From positions 1 to 64,000 of the forward strand of contig NZ_JAPEMC010000003.1 in NCBI RefSeq assembly GCF_026343115.1: DNA of 64,000 nt, in the 5' to 3' direction. The notes under the pieces are model-generated. The model ran no database searches, was not told the DNA's origin, and worked only from the letters and a program-made list of their open reading frames with translations. The translations under genes and the position numbers were made by a program. Below are positions 50,937 to 59,189 of the stretch, in pieces; within the stretch, counting starts at the first letter, position 1; every line of letters starts with the position of its first letter. The DNA is from Streptomyces sp. NBC_00102. Lineage in GTDB: Bacteria > Actinomycetota > Actinomycetes > Streptomycetales > Streptomycetaceae.

Positions 50937-52184
50937 ATGACTGAGACAGAAGAACGACCTCTTCATGAGGTGCCTTCCGCAGACGGCCGGCGGGAGAAGG
51001 GGCAACGAGGAAGGCGGTGGGGCGAGGACGGCCCCCGCCGGGATGTGGTCGCGGAGGTTTCAAAAGTGGTCCGGGACCTCGCCGGGACAACGTGCGAGGG
51101 ACCGAGAGACGCCCTGGTCGCCCGGCTGACCGCGGCCGGCGCGTTCGGGCTCACGGCGGACGGCGGCTCCGGATCGGAGGTGCTCGCGGACTCCGTCGCG
51201 CGGGTCCTCCTGCTCGTCGCCCGGCTGTCGCCCTCGATCGCCCAGGTGGTGCAGACGCACTACTCGGCGCTGTCCGCGCTGGCCCGCTACGTGCGCCTCG
51301 ACGGCACGCGGCCGCGGGATCTGCCGAGCGGTCGGTACGTACAGCTCCAGTCCGAGCCGACCGGTGCCACGGGGTCGGCCGTGAGTTCTACGCTCCGGCG
51401 CACCCCTGAGGGCCTTCGCCTCGATGGCGTCAAGGACTACGCCACGGGCATCGAGTGGGCCGAACGGCTGAACGTCGGTGCACGGTTCGAGGGGCGGAAG
51501 GTGCAGATCGTCCTGCCTCGGTCAGTAAGAGGCGTGTCGGTCGATCCGACGTGGTCGGCGTTCGGGCAGCAGGACACGGAGAGCCATCGTGTCGAGCTCA
51601 AGGACGTTCCCGTCGACCCGGGTTCCGTCTTCGTGCCGGACGGCATGCCGCAGTCGCCCCTCACGAAACTGGCGCATGCCGCCATCGACATCGGTATCGG
51701 CGAGTCGGCGATGGACTCCTTCAGGTCCTTCCTGCTGCACGACGGGCGGCTCCGGAACGCCGCCGCGAGCGCCGGGGCCGAAACCGTCCTCGACGACCCC
51801 TACGTCCGTCGGCAGTTCGGGTACGGATCGGTGGAGCTGTCCGTTCTGCGCGCCCGGCTCTTCGAACTCGCGGCGATCATCGACGGCACATCGTCACCCC
51901 GCACGGCTTCCGAGGGTGTGCCTGCGGCGCGAGCGGTCGATCCGGACATCGGCCTGGAGATCCAGATCCGTGCCTTCGCCGCGTACGCGGGTGAGACCGC
52001 GGTGAAACTGGCCTCCGAACTCTTCAGCAATGCCGGAGCCCGCGCCGCGAGGCTGGACCGGCAACTGGACGCGTACTGGCGGGACGCACGCGTCCACACC
52101 TTGCTGAATCCGAGGGACTGGAGCCTTTCCGAACTGGGCCGGGCCATTCTGAGCGAGAGGATTTCCGATGACGAAACCGACTGA
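50937..52184 (+). CDS. acyl-CoA dehydrogenase-like flavin monooxygenase (DszC/SfnB type)
   Basis: The product is 415 residues with GGAGAG ahead of ATG 50937. It has the helical acyl-CoA dehydrogenase plan: N-terminal helices, a beta domain (RRTPEGLRLDGVKDYATGIE, WSAFGQQDTESHRVELKDVP) and a C-terminal four-helix bundle (SELFSNAGARAARLDRQLDA). The group of these proteins that sits with sulfur genes (DszC, SfnB) uses reduced flavin to oxygenate sulfur compounds rather than dehydrogenating acyl-CoA, and the context favours that role. It overlaps the next gene by 17 bp. Confidence 0.8.
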   Translation: MTETEERPLHEVPSADGRREKGQRGRRWGEDGPRRDVVAEVSKVVRDLAGTTCEGPRDALVARLTAAGAFGLTADGGSGSEVLADSVARVLLLVARLSPSIAQVVQTHYSALSALARYVRLDGTRPRDLPSGRYVQLQSEPTGATGSAVSSTLRRTPEGLRLDGVKDYATGIEWAERLNVGARFEGRKVQIVLPRSVRGVSVDPTWSAFGQQDTESHRVELKDVPVDPGSVFVPDGMPQSPLTKLAHAAIDIGIGESAMDSFRSFLLHDGRLRNAAASAGAETVLDDPYVRRQFGYGSVELSVLRARLFELAAIIDGTSSPRTASEGVPAARAVDPDIGLEIQIRAFAAYAGETAVKLASELFSNAGARAARLDRQLDAYWRDARVHTLLNPRDWSLSELGRAILSERISDDETD

Positions 52185-53547
52185 GCCGCTTCGCCTCGGC
52201 CTCTTTCTGCGCCCGTTCGGGCACCATGTGGGCGCCGCGGCCGTCAGCGACGTGCTGACGTACCCGAGTCACGTGGCGATGTACGCCGAGTACGCGCGTC
52301 TGGCCGAGACCGGCCACTTCGAGTTCGTGTTCCTCGCGGACAGTCTGCTGCACACACCCTTCCCCAAGGGCGATTTCGCCTCGCAGGTGGAGCCGTTCAC
52401 CGCGCTGAGCGCTCTGGCTGCGCTGACGTCCCGGATCGGTCTGGTGGGCACGGTCTCCACGACGTACAACGCGCCCTTCCACATCGCGAGGCGTCTCGCG
52501 GCACTGGACCATCTGTCCGGCGGACGCGCGGGGTGGAACGTCGTGACGTCGCGGCACGACTCCGAGGCCCGCAACTTCGGCCTGCGGGAGCACCCTGGCC
52601 ACGGTGAGCGGTACGCCATGGCGTCGGAGGCGATCGAGGTCGTCCGGCAGCTGTGGAACAGCTGGGACGAAGACGCGTTCTCGGCCGGCCGGCCGTACGG
52701 ACAGCGGTTCGACCCCGCCAAGGTGCGACCGGTCGACTTCCACGGGAAGTACTTCACGGTCGCAGGTCCCCTCAACCTGCCGCGACCGCCCCAGGGTTCC
52801 CCGCTCGTCGTCCAGGCGGGCGGCTCGGACGACGGGGTGGCGCTGGGTTCCGGGCAGGCCGACGTCGTGTTCACCGCGCAGAGCGATCCGGACGAGGGAA
52901 TCGGCTACCGCCGGCGCATCCGTGAAGGAGCCCGGGTCTCGGGGCGTACGCGGGCGCCGCTCGTGGTTCCCGGGCTCTACGTGCTCCTCGGCTCCTCGGC
53001 GGACGAGGTACGACGACGCTCCGACCGGCTCGCCGAATTCATCGACTACGGCGAGGAGTTGGAGCGCCTCTCCCGGCAACACGGGGTGACGCTCGGCGAG
53101 GAGGATCTGGACCGTCCTGTCGGCGAGCTGAAGGAGATCCTGGTTCCCACCGGCAAGGGGAGCCTGTGGCTGCAGGCCGCCCAGATCAGAAACGCTCTCC
53201 GCCGAGGCTTCACTCTGCGCGACTACGTACGCGACAGTGCCGAGCGGTCCTCGCACCTGCCGCTGTCCGGGACCCCGGACCACGTGGCCGAGGGGATCAT
53301 CTCGTTGCACCGACGCGGATTCGCCGACGGCCTGAACATCAAGCCGGCCGTGATGGACGTCGACCTTCCCGCGTTCATCGACGAAGTGGTGCCGTTGCTC
53401 AGGCGCGCCGGCCTCCGCCCGGAGGGATACGCGGGCACGACGTTGCGCGGGAATCTCGGTGTCCCCGCAGCCCCGGCCATTCCCCACGGCGGCGCTGCCG
53501 CCGGCTCCGCGGCCGGGGATTCCATCGATCGGAGTGGTGACAGTTGA
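52168..53547 (+). CDS. NtaA/SnaA/DszA-family FMN-dependent monooxygenase
   Basis: The product is 459 residues, normal for the family. It is a bacterial luciferase-like TIM barrel with LGLFLRPFGHHVG at the start, LASDxL-like FVFLADSLLHTPFP near 55, EPFTALSALAALTSRIGLVG, and the family stretch GRAGWNVVTSRHDSEARNFG. The enzymes use FMNH2 supplied by a reductase and cleave C-S or C-N bonds (for example in dibenzothiophene sulfone or nitrilotriacetate). GAGAGGA precedes ATG 52168 inside the previous gene. No flavin reductase gene is seen nearby, so that partner must be elsewhere. Confidence 0.9.
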   Translation: MTKPTEPLRLGLFLRPFGHHVGAAAVSDVLTYPSHVAMYAEYARLAETGHFEFVFLADSLLHTPFPKGDFASQVEPFTALSALAALTSRIGLVGTVSTTYNAPFHIARRLAALDHLSGGRAGWNVVTSRHDSEARNFGLREHPGHGERYAMASEAIEVVRQLWNSWDEDAFSAGRPYGQRFDPAKVRPVDFHGKYFTVAGPLNLPRPPQGSPLVVQAGGSDDGVALGSGQADVVFTAQSDPDEGIGYRRRIREGARVSGRTRAPLVVPGLYVLLGSSADEVRRRSDRLAEFIDYGEELERLSRQHGVTLGEEDLDRPVGELKEILVPTGKGSLWLQAAQIRNALRRGFTLRDYVRDSAERSSHLPLSGTPDHVAEGIISLHRRGFADGLNIKPAVMDVDLPAFIDEVVPLLRRAGLRPEGYAGTTLRGNLGVPAAPAIPHGGAAAGSAAGDSIDRSGDS

Positions 53548-54566
53548 TCCAGTTGACCTCGGCGGGAAAGACCTATTATCCGCGTGGGCGCCCCCCGGTC
53601 GTGGCCTTGGAGCCGACGACCCTGAGCATCCCTGAAGGTCAGGTAACGGCGATCCTCGGTGAGAGCGGTGCCGGAAAGACCACGGTCGGCCGGCTCATCG
53701 ACGGGCTGACGCGACCGACGACGGGATCGGTCTCCATCGACGGCGTGGACATCTCCCGGCTCCGGCACAAGGAACTGATCGCCGCCACGAGCAGGATAGG
53801 CGTCGTCTTCCAGGGATCGGCGCTGCTGTCGCGGCGTACGGCGCTGGAGAACGTGGCGCTTCCGCTCCAGGTCTCCGGGGTGGGGCGGTCGTCGCGCCGT
53901 GCGCGTGCCGAGGAGCTTCTCGCACGGGTGGGACTGGAGGCGAAGGCCGGCGCGTACCCGTCGCAGCTCTCGGGTGGACAGAAGCAGCGGGTCGCGATCG
54001 CGCGCGCCCTGTCGGCGCGTCCCGAGTACCTGCTTGCCGACGAGGCCACTTCGGGACTCGACGCGGAGACGACCAAGTCCATCCTGGGGCTTCTTCGCGA
54101 ACTCCGCGACGACCTGCGGCTGACCATTGTCCTGATCACCCATGAGATGGACGTGGTGCGCGAACTCGCGGACCGCGCTGTCCTGTTCGAGAACGGGGCT
54201 CTGGCCGAGGAGGCGGTGGTGACCGACGCCGCGCGTACGCCCGGCTCCCGGCTCGGCCGCCTCATCCTCCCGCCGGTCAATGTTCCCCCCGCGCCTCCCG
54301 GCACGACCGCGTGGGAGGTCAGTCATGCGCGGGAGGTCGCGCCGGACTGGCTGCCGGAACTCTCGGCCCGCCTGGACGCGCGCGTACTCCTCCTCGGCGG
54401 GATATCGGAGGTCATCAACGGCCACTCCGCCGGCAGGCTCTACATCGCGGTTCCTTCGCATCTCCCGGCGCACTCGGTCACCGGGGCCGGGAAGGGGCTC
54501 GGTCTGGCCGTACAACCACACGGCGACACGTCGACGGGCTTCCAGAAGGTGGGACTCGCACCATGA
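53544..54566 (+). CDS. metN: methionine-type ABC transporter ATPase with NIL domain
   Basis: The product is 340 residues starting at TTG 53544, which overlaps the preceding stop. Walker A is LGESGAGKTTVGRLIDG near residue 35, signature QLSGGQKQRVAIARAL near 145, and Walker B LLADEATSGLD. The last about 75 residues form a NIL domain (LPELSARLDARVLLLGGISE), which in MetN binds methionine and inhibits transport allosterically. It pairs with the permease downstream (4-bp overlap) and the MetQ-like lipoprotein at the head of the operon. Confidence 0.9.
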   Translation: MIQLTSAGKTYYPRGRPPVVALEPTTLSIPEGQVTAILGESGAGKTTVGRLIDGLTRPTTGSVSIDGVDISRLRHKELIAATSRIGVVFQGSALLSRRTALENVALPLQVSGVGRSSRRARAEELLARVGLEAKAGAYPSQLSGGQKQRVAIARALSARPEYLLADEATSGLDAETTKSILGLLRELRDDLRLTIVLITHEMDVVRELADRAVLFENGALAEEAVVTDAARTPGSRLGRLILPPVNVPPAPPGTTAWEVSHAREVAPDWLPELSARLDARVLLLGGISEVINGHSAGRLYIAVPSHLPAHSVTGAGKGLGLAVQPHGDTSTGFQKVGLAP

Positions 54567-55234
54567 TTCTGGCTCAGAACACCTCCCTCGACGATGCCTT
54601 GACGCTGTTCTGGCCGGCTTTGCTGCAGACCTTCCAGATGGCGGCGATCGTGCTGGGGCTCACGACGGTGATCGGCGTTCCGTTCGCCACCTATCTGTTC
54701 AATGTCTCGCCTTTCGGACTGTTTCCCCAATACCACGTCCACACGGTGCTGAGCTGGCTCGTCAGCCTTGGAAGGTCGGTTCCCTTCCTGGTGCTGATGG
54801 CGGCGATCGTGCCGTACACGCGCGCCTTGATGGGTACCGGGATCGGCGTGCGCGGGGCGATCCTCCCCCTGACCCTGGGAGCTCTGCCGGTGGTGGTGCG
54901 ACTGGTCGAATCGGCACTCAGGAGCGTCCCGCCCGAGATCTCCGAGGTGGCCCAGGTCTCCGGTGCGTCGAGGTTCAAGACGATATTGATCGTTCAGTGG
55001 CCCGAGGCTTTCCCCGCCGTGGTGACGAGTTCGACGATTGCGATCATCGGCGTTTTCGAACTCATAGCCGTCGCCGGTGTGATCGGCGCCGGAGGAATCG
55101 GGTACCTCGCCATTTCGTTCGGATACAACCGTTTCGACAACACGGTGATGACGGTGACGGTCGTGGGGCTGGCGGTGATCGCCATCACCATTCAGCTGCT
55201 CGGAGACGTCTCGGCGCGGCTCATGCGGAAGTGA
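54563..55234 (+). CDS. metI: methionine-type ABC transporter permease
   Basis: The product is 223 residues with five hydrophobic helices, including MAAIVLGLTTVIGVPFATYL and IIGVFELIAVAGVIGAGGIG. The coupling loop that contacts the ATPase is EVAQVSGASRFKTILIVQWP. ATG 54563 overlaps the metN stop as ATGA; the longer open frame upstream lies inside metN and is not used. It is the last gene of the sulfur operon. Confidence 0.9.
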   Translation: MILAQNTSLDDALTLFWPALLQTFQMAAIVLGLTTVIGVPFATYLFNVSPFGLFPQYHVHTVLSWLVSLGRSVPFLVLMAAIVPYTRALMGTGIGVRGAILPLTLGALPVVVRLVESALRSVPPEISEVAQVSGASRFKTILIVQWPEAFPAVVTSSTIAIIGVFELIAVAGVIGAGGIGYLAISFGYNRFDNTVMTVTVVGLAVIAITIQLLGDVSARLMRK

Positions 55235-55407
55235 AGGGAGAAGGCCGCTGCGGGAGCACCTCCGTCCGCCCCGCAGCGGTCGGTCCGCCGGCCGGCGAAG
55301 GAATGCGACACGGCGGGGGGGCGTCGTCGCCGACCCGCCAAGGGGTGCGGGACACCCGTGGGATTTACTGGCCGTACCGGATGGAACGAGCGGCAGGAGC
55401 GCAGCAG

Positions 55408-55902
55408 ATGGGCCGGACGCGCACGTACGAATGGGAAGACCCCTCGGTCTCGGCCGGCGCCGTGGGCGCCGCGAGCGGGCTGGAGATGCTGCGCGATCTC
55501 GTGGCCGGACGTCTGCCCGGCCCGCCGATCAGCCGGATGATGGGTTTCCGTCTCACCGAAGTGGACCACGGGCGGGCGGTGTTCACCCTGGAGCCTGGCG
55601 AGGAGCACTACAACCCGATCGGCAGTGTCCATGGCGGTGTGTACGCGACGCTGCTCGACTCGGCGGCCGGCTGCGCCGTCCATTCGGTGCTGCCCTCCGG
55701 GGTGGGGTACACCTCCCTCGACCTCAACGTGAAGTTCCTCCGTACGATCACGGCCGACACCGGCACGGTGCGGGCGGTGGGCACGGTCCTCAAGAGCGGC
55801 CGCACCACGTGCCTCGCGCAGGCTGAGCTGTTCGACGGGGCGGACCGGCTCCTCGCGCACGCGACCAGCACGTGCCTGGTCGTACCTCTGGCGCGGCGGT
55901 AG
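55408..55902 (+). CDS. PaaI-family hotdog thioesterase
   Basis: The product is 164 residues. The hotdog fold is shown by MMGFRLTEVDHGRAVFTLEP, the central HYNPIGSVHGGVYATLLDSA (active-site region) and LDLNVKFLRTITADTGTVRA. AGGAG lies 8 bp before ATG 55408; ATG 55381 upstream is an alternative. Enzymes of this group hydrolyse aromatic or acyl-CoA thioesters. It follows the sulfur operon after 170 bp and may have its own promoter. Confidence 0.85.
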   Translation: MGRTRTYEWEDPSVSAGAVGAASGLEMLRDLVAGRLPGPPISRMMGFRLTEVDHGRAVFTLEPGEEHYNPIGSVHGGVYATLLDSAAGCAVHSVLPSGVGYTSLDLNVKFLRTITADTGTVRAVGTVLKSGRTTCLAQAELFDGADRLLAHATSTCLVVPLARR

Positions 55903-56256
55903 CACCTCCGGCCGTGTTTCGACGCGCAGGTCGCGGCCGGCCGCGGCAACGAGCAACGCCTCACCGGGAGCTCGGCGTCCGAGGACCGCGGGCTGCCGCC
56001 CTGGCCGCTTGCGCCTTCGACGATCCCGTCGTCACGCGGGCCGGTGGCAGGTGAGCCGTCTCCTGAACTCGGCGGACGACGCCCGCAGCACCGAGAAGGT
56101 GGACCGGACCGTGTCCGGCCGGCCGGCTGGGCGCCCGGACCTCCTCGCCGACGCACGACGGCCCGACCGCGATCAGTGGGAGGCCCTCATCCCGGACTGA
56201 GCCACCACCGGGGGTGCGACGGGGGGAAGGAGGGAGGGCGCTCGGCGTTCCCGGGA

Positions 56257-57021
56257 TCAGAGTCTGCTGCCGCCGGTGGCGTCGATGTACTGACCGGTGA
56301 TCCACCGGGAATCGTCGGACGCCAGGAACGCGACGATGTCGGCGATGTCCTCGGGGCGGCCGATCCGGTCGAAGGCGGAGAGTGCGGCGATCGCGCTCCG
56401 CGCCTCCTCGGTCGCGCGCCGGGAGACGTTCATCTCCGTCTCGACGAATCCCGGCGCCACTGCGTTCACCGTGATGCCGCGAGGGCCCAGTTCTTCCGCG
56501 AGAGTACGGGTCAGCGAGTCGATCGCGCCCTTGCTCATCGAGTACGCGAGAGTGCGCGGCAGCGCTTTTCTGCTCGCGGCGGAGGAGATGTTGACGATGC
56601 GTCCGCCCTCCCCCATCCGTGTCAATGCCTCCTGGATGGTGAAGAGCGGGGCGCGGGTGTTGACGGCGATCAGCCGGTCGAAGTCCTCGGCGCGCAGATC
56701 CGCGATGTGCGAGGAGATGCTGACGGCGGCGTTGTTGACCAGGATGTCGAGGCCCGGTCCGGCCCCCTGCTCGCCGGCGCCGGCGTCGAACGCGTCGAAC
56801 AGGGCCCGGACGTCTCCGTCGACGCCCAGTTCGGCCCGTACCGGGAAGCAGCGTCCGCCGTCGTCCCGGATGGAGGCCACGGTCCGCTCGGCGGCCTCCT
56901 CGTTGCTCGCGTAGTGGACGGCGACGAGCGCACCGTCCGCGGCCAGGCGCCTGGCGATCCCGCGTCCGATGCCGCGACTCGCTCCGGTCACCAGCGCCGT
57001 CCTGCCCTCGAGCGATCCCAT
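56257..57021 (-). CDS. SDR-family oxidoreductase (3-oxoacyl-ACP reductase-like)
   Basis: The product is 254 residues from ATG 57021. The cofactor motif is TGASRGIGRGIARRL at about residue 12, NNAA near 96, the catalytic Ser in NISSAAS, YSMSK near 161, and the end GQYIDATGG. These signatures fit FabG-like NADP(H)-dependent reductases. The gene is divergent from the TetR regulator at 57328 with 306 bp between them, so it may be a target of that regulator. It is a paralogue in general family only of the SDR at 14873. 55903-56256 upstream holds no supported gene. Confidence 0.88.
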   Translation of the reverse strand: MGSLEGRTALVTGASRGIGRGIARRLAADGALVAVHYASNEEAAERTVASIRDDGGRCFPVRAELGVDGDVRALFDAFDAGAGEQGAGPGLDILVNNAAVSISSHIADLRAEDFDRLIAVNTRAPLFTIQEALTRMGEGGRIVNISSAASRKALPRTLAYSMSKGAIDSLTRTLAEELGPRGITVNAVAPGFVETEMNVSRRATEEARSAIAALSAFDRIGRPEDIADIVAFLASDDSRWITGQYIDATGGSRL

Positions 57022-57233
57022 GCCTGCCCTGCTCCCGTTCTCCCGACGGCCGTGTCGGCCGGTCACCGAACCGTACAGGCAGCCGCCGAACGGTCGCCGC
57101 AGAGGTGGAACGGCCGCTCGGTAAGAAGGCGTCGGCCCGCCGTGGGCCATGCTCCGGAACCGTCGTCGTACGGACGGTCCAGGGCAGCTCCGAGCGCTCG
57201 CGGACACGGGAGTCGGGGGCCGGGAGCGGGGGT

Positions 57234-57256
57234 AACATACCGGCGCGCCTGTTTTG
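57234..57256. promoter_or_regulatory. ARE-like element upstream of the TetR/ArpA-like regulator
   Basis: An imperfect dyad AACATACCGGCG / CGCCTGTTTTG sits 72 bp before the regulator start. Binding sites of gamma-butyrolactone receptors (autoregulatory elements) have this kind of ACATACC-GG-TGT/TTTG layout. It is a candidate only. Confidence 0.4.
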
Positions 57257-57327
57257 CGCCCGCCCTCCTCACGAGACGCGCCGCGCGCGGCAGGGGGGAC
57301 CGGGCGAACTGACCGAAGGAGTCGGCC

Positions 57328-58053
57328 ATGGCGCAGCAGGAGCGGGCCATCAGAACGCGTTACACCGTGCTGGAGGCCGCGGCGGCGGTGTTCGCGTCGA
57401 ACGGGTACGAAGCTTCCACCATCAGCGAGATCATGTCCCTGGCCGGAGTCACCAAGGGGGCTCTGTACTTCCACTTCTCGGGCAAGGAGGCGCTGGCGCA
57501 CGCGGTGCTCCAGCACGCCGTCATCATCAAGCCGGAGAACCCGGTGAAGATGCAGGCCATCGTGGACCTGGGGCTTCTCCTCGCGTACCGGCTGCCCCGT
57601 GAACCGTTACTGCAGGGTGCGGCACGACTGGCCGCCGACCAGAACGCGCGACCGTTCTTCGGCGGGCCGTGGCCGCAGTGGCGGGACGTCATCGCGACCC
57701 TGCTGACCGAAGGGCGGTCCCAGGGAGAGGTGTTCGAGCACATCGATCCACTGGAGACGGCGAACGTGCTGGTGGGAGCGTTCACCGGGTTACAGCTCGT
57801 CTCCACCACCGTGGACCGGCCGGACAGCCTGCTCCTCCTCGCCTCCGATCTCTACCGTCTGGTCCTGCCCGGCATAGCCGTGCCGGCGGTGCTGCGCGCG
57901 CTCTGCACCGACCCGGACCGCGCCCACCACGTGTTCGACGTACTGGGGCGGCCCAGGTGGGACCTTCCCGTGACGTTCGATAGCGTGCCCGGTGCCTCGT
58001 TCCCGGCACTGTCGGGGCAGGTGGACGCCCCTGTTCCCCCGTCGAAACGGTGA
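57328..58053 (+). CDS. TetR-family regulator, ArpA/gamma-butyrolactone receptor-like
   Basis: The product is 241 residues. The HTH occupies about residues 10-55 (TRYTVLEAAAAVFASNGYEA, ISEIMSLAGVTKGALYFHFS), matching the ArpA/ScbR type. The ligand domain keeps the Trp-containing segment GPWPQWRDVIATLLTEG, reminiscent of the conserved tryptophan of these receptors. CTGACCGAAGGAG precedes the ATG. The quinone oxidoreductase gene overlaps its 3' end (GTGA), and an SDR gene is divergent. There is no butyrolactone synthase gene nearby, so the ligand may be made elsewhere or differ. Confidence 0.78.
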   Translation: MAQQERAIRTRYTVLEAAAAVFASNGYEASTISEIMSLAGVTKGALYFHFSGKEALAHAVLQHAVIIKPENPVKMQAIVDLGLLLAYRLPREPLLQGAARLAADQNARPFFGGPWPQWRDVIATLLTEGRSQGEVFEHIDPLETANVLVGAFTGLQLVSTTVDRPDSLLLLASDLYRLVLPGIAVPAVLRALCTDPDRAHHVFDVLGRPRWDLPVTFDSVPGASFPALSGQVDAPVPPSKR

Positions 58054-58967
58054 CCCGCATGCACGCGATCCACGTCCGCAGTACAGGTGGCCCCGAAGTC
58101 CTGGAGTACGCGGAGGTGCCCGAACCCGACCCCGCGCCGGGACAGTTGCTGCTCGACGTCGAGGCGGCAGGCGTGAACTTCGTGGACACCCTGGTCACCG
58201 ACGGTACGTATCCCGCCCCGAGCGGCCATCCGTTCATTCCCGGCACCGAGGTCGTCGCGCGCACCGAGGACGGCCGGAGGGTCCTGGCGAAGGTGCGGTC
58301 CGGCTACGCGGAGCGGGTGAGCGCGGATCCCTCGACCATGGTCGGCATTCCCGAAGAGCTCGACGCCGCACAGGCGCTGTCGCTGCTGACGCAGGGTCTC
58401 ACCGCCTGGCACCTGCTGAGGTCGGCGGCCCGGCTGGTGCCCGGCGAGAGCGTGGTGGTGCATGCCGCTGCCGGTGGGGTGGGCAATCTGGCGGTCCAGC
58501 TCGCGCGGGAGTTCGGCGCGGGCCGTGTGGTCGCCGTGGCCTCGACGCCCGAGAAGCGCGCGGCCGCGCTGGAGGCGGGTGCGGACGAGGCGGTGGAGTA
58601 TCCGCTGGCGGCGAAGGCCGACATCGTGCTGGACGCGTCCGGGGGCGCGCTCTTCGACCAGGGGCTCGCCTCGCTGGCGGAGCACGGCAGGATCGTCACC
58701 TACGGCAACGCCTCCAGGTCCGCGCCCGCTCCGCTGGACACAGGCCGTCTGCTGATGCTGAACGCTTCGGTGACCGGGTTCCAGCTGGGCAGGTCGCTCT
58801 CCCGTCCGGGCGCCTTCTCGACGGCGCTCGACGAGCTTCTCGCGCTGACGCTCGAGGGCCGGCTGAGGCCCCTCACCGGTGGCGTCCGCCCGCTGGCGGA
58901 GGCCCGGCAGGCGCACGAGGACCTGCTCGCGCGCCGCACCACGGGCAAGCTGGCACTGCGTCCCTGA
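58050..58967 (+). CDS. zinc-independent NADPH:quinone oxidoreductase (MDR superfamily)
   Basis: The product is 305 residues. GTG 58050 overlaps the regulator stop; an in-frame ATG at 58059 is an alternative. The N-terminal GroES-like part (LEYAEVPEPDPAPGQLLLDV, GVNFVDTLVTDGTYP) is followed by a Rossmann domain (VVVHAAAGGVGNLAVQLARE) with the glycine-rich NADPH site. Structural zinc cysteines are absent, which fits the quinone reductase branch. Coupled to the TetR gene, it probably reduces a quinone or enone linked to the signal sensed by that regulator. Confidence 0.88.
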   Translation: MTRMHAIHVRSTGGPEVLEYAEVPEPDPAPGQLLLDVEAAGVNFVDTLVTDGTYPAPSGHPFIPGTEVVARTEDGRRVLAKVRSGYAERVSADPSTMVGIPEELDAAQALSLLTQGLTAWHLLRSAARLVPGESVVVHAAAGGVGNLAVQLAREFGAGRVVAVASTPEKRAAALEAGADEAVEYPLAAKADIVLDASGGALFDQGLASLAEHGRIVTYGNASRSAPAPLDTGRLLMLNASVTGFQLGRSLSRPGAFSTALDELLALTLEGRLRPLTGGVRPLAEARQAHEDLLARRTTGKLALRP

Positions 58968-59189
58968 GGGAGCTGCCGGTGCCGGGGTGGCAGCGTGCGC
59001 GCCGGAGCGCGCGGCCCCGGCGTACGGGACGGGTGGCCGCGCGCTCCGGCACCGCATGAGGGCGAGGACGCTCCGGCCCGGCCGCGCCACGGACATTCAC
59101 GCCATTTCCTGCCTGCCGAAGCGTCATATGTCGGCCGTTTTTGATTGGTTCGCCGCAAGGGGAGGAGACACGCCCCCGGGGGAGGCAGG

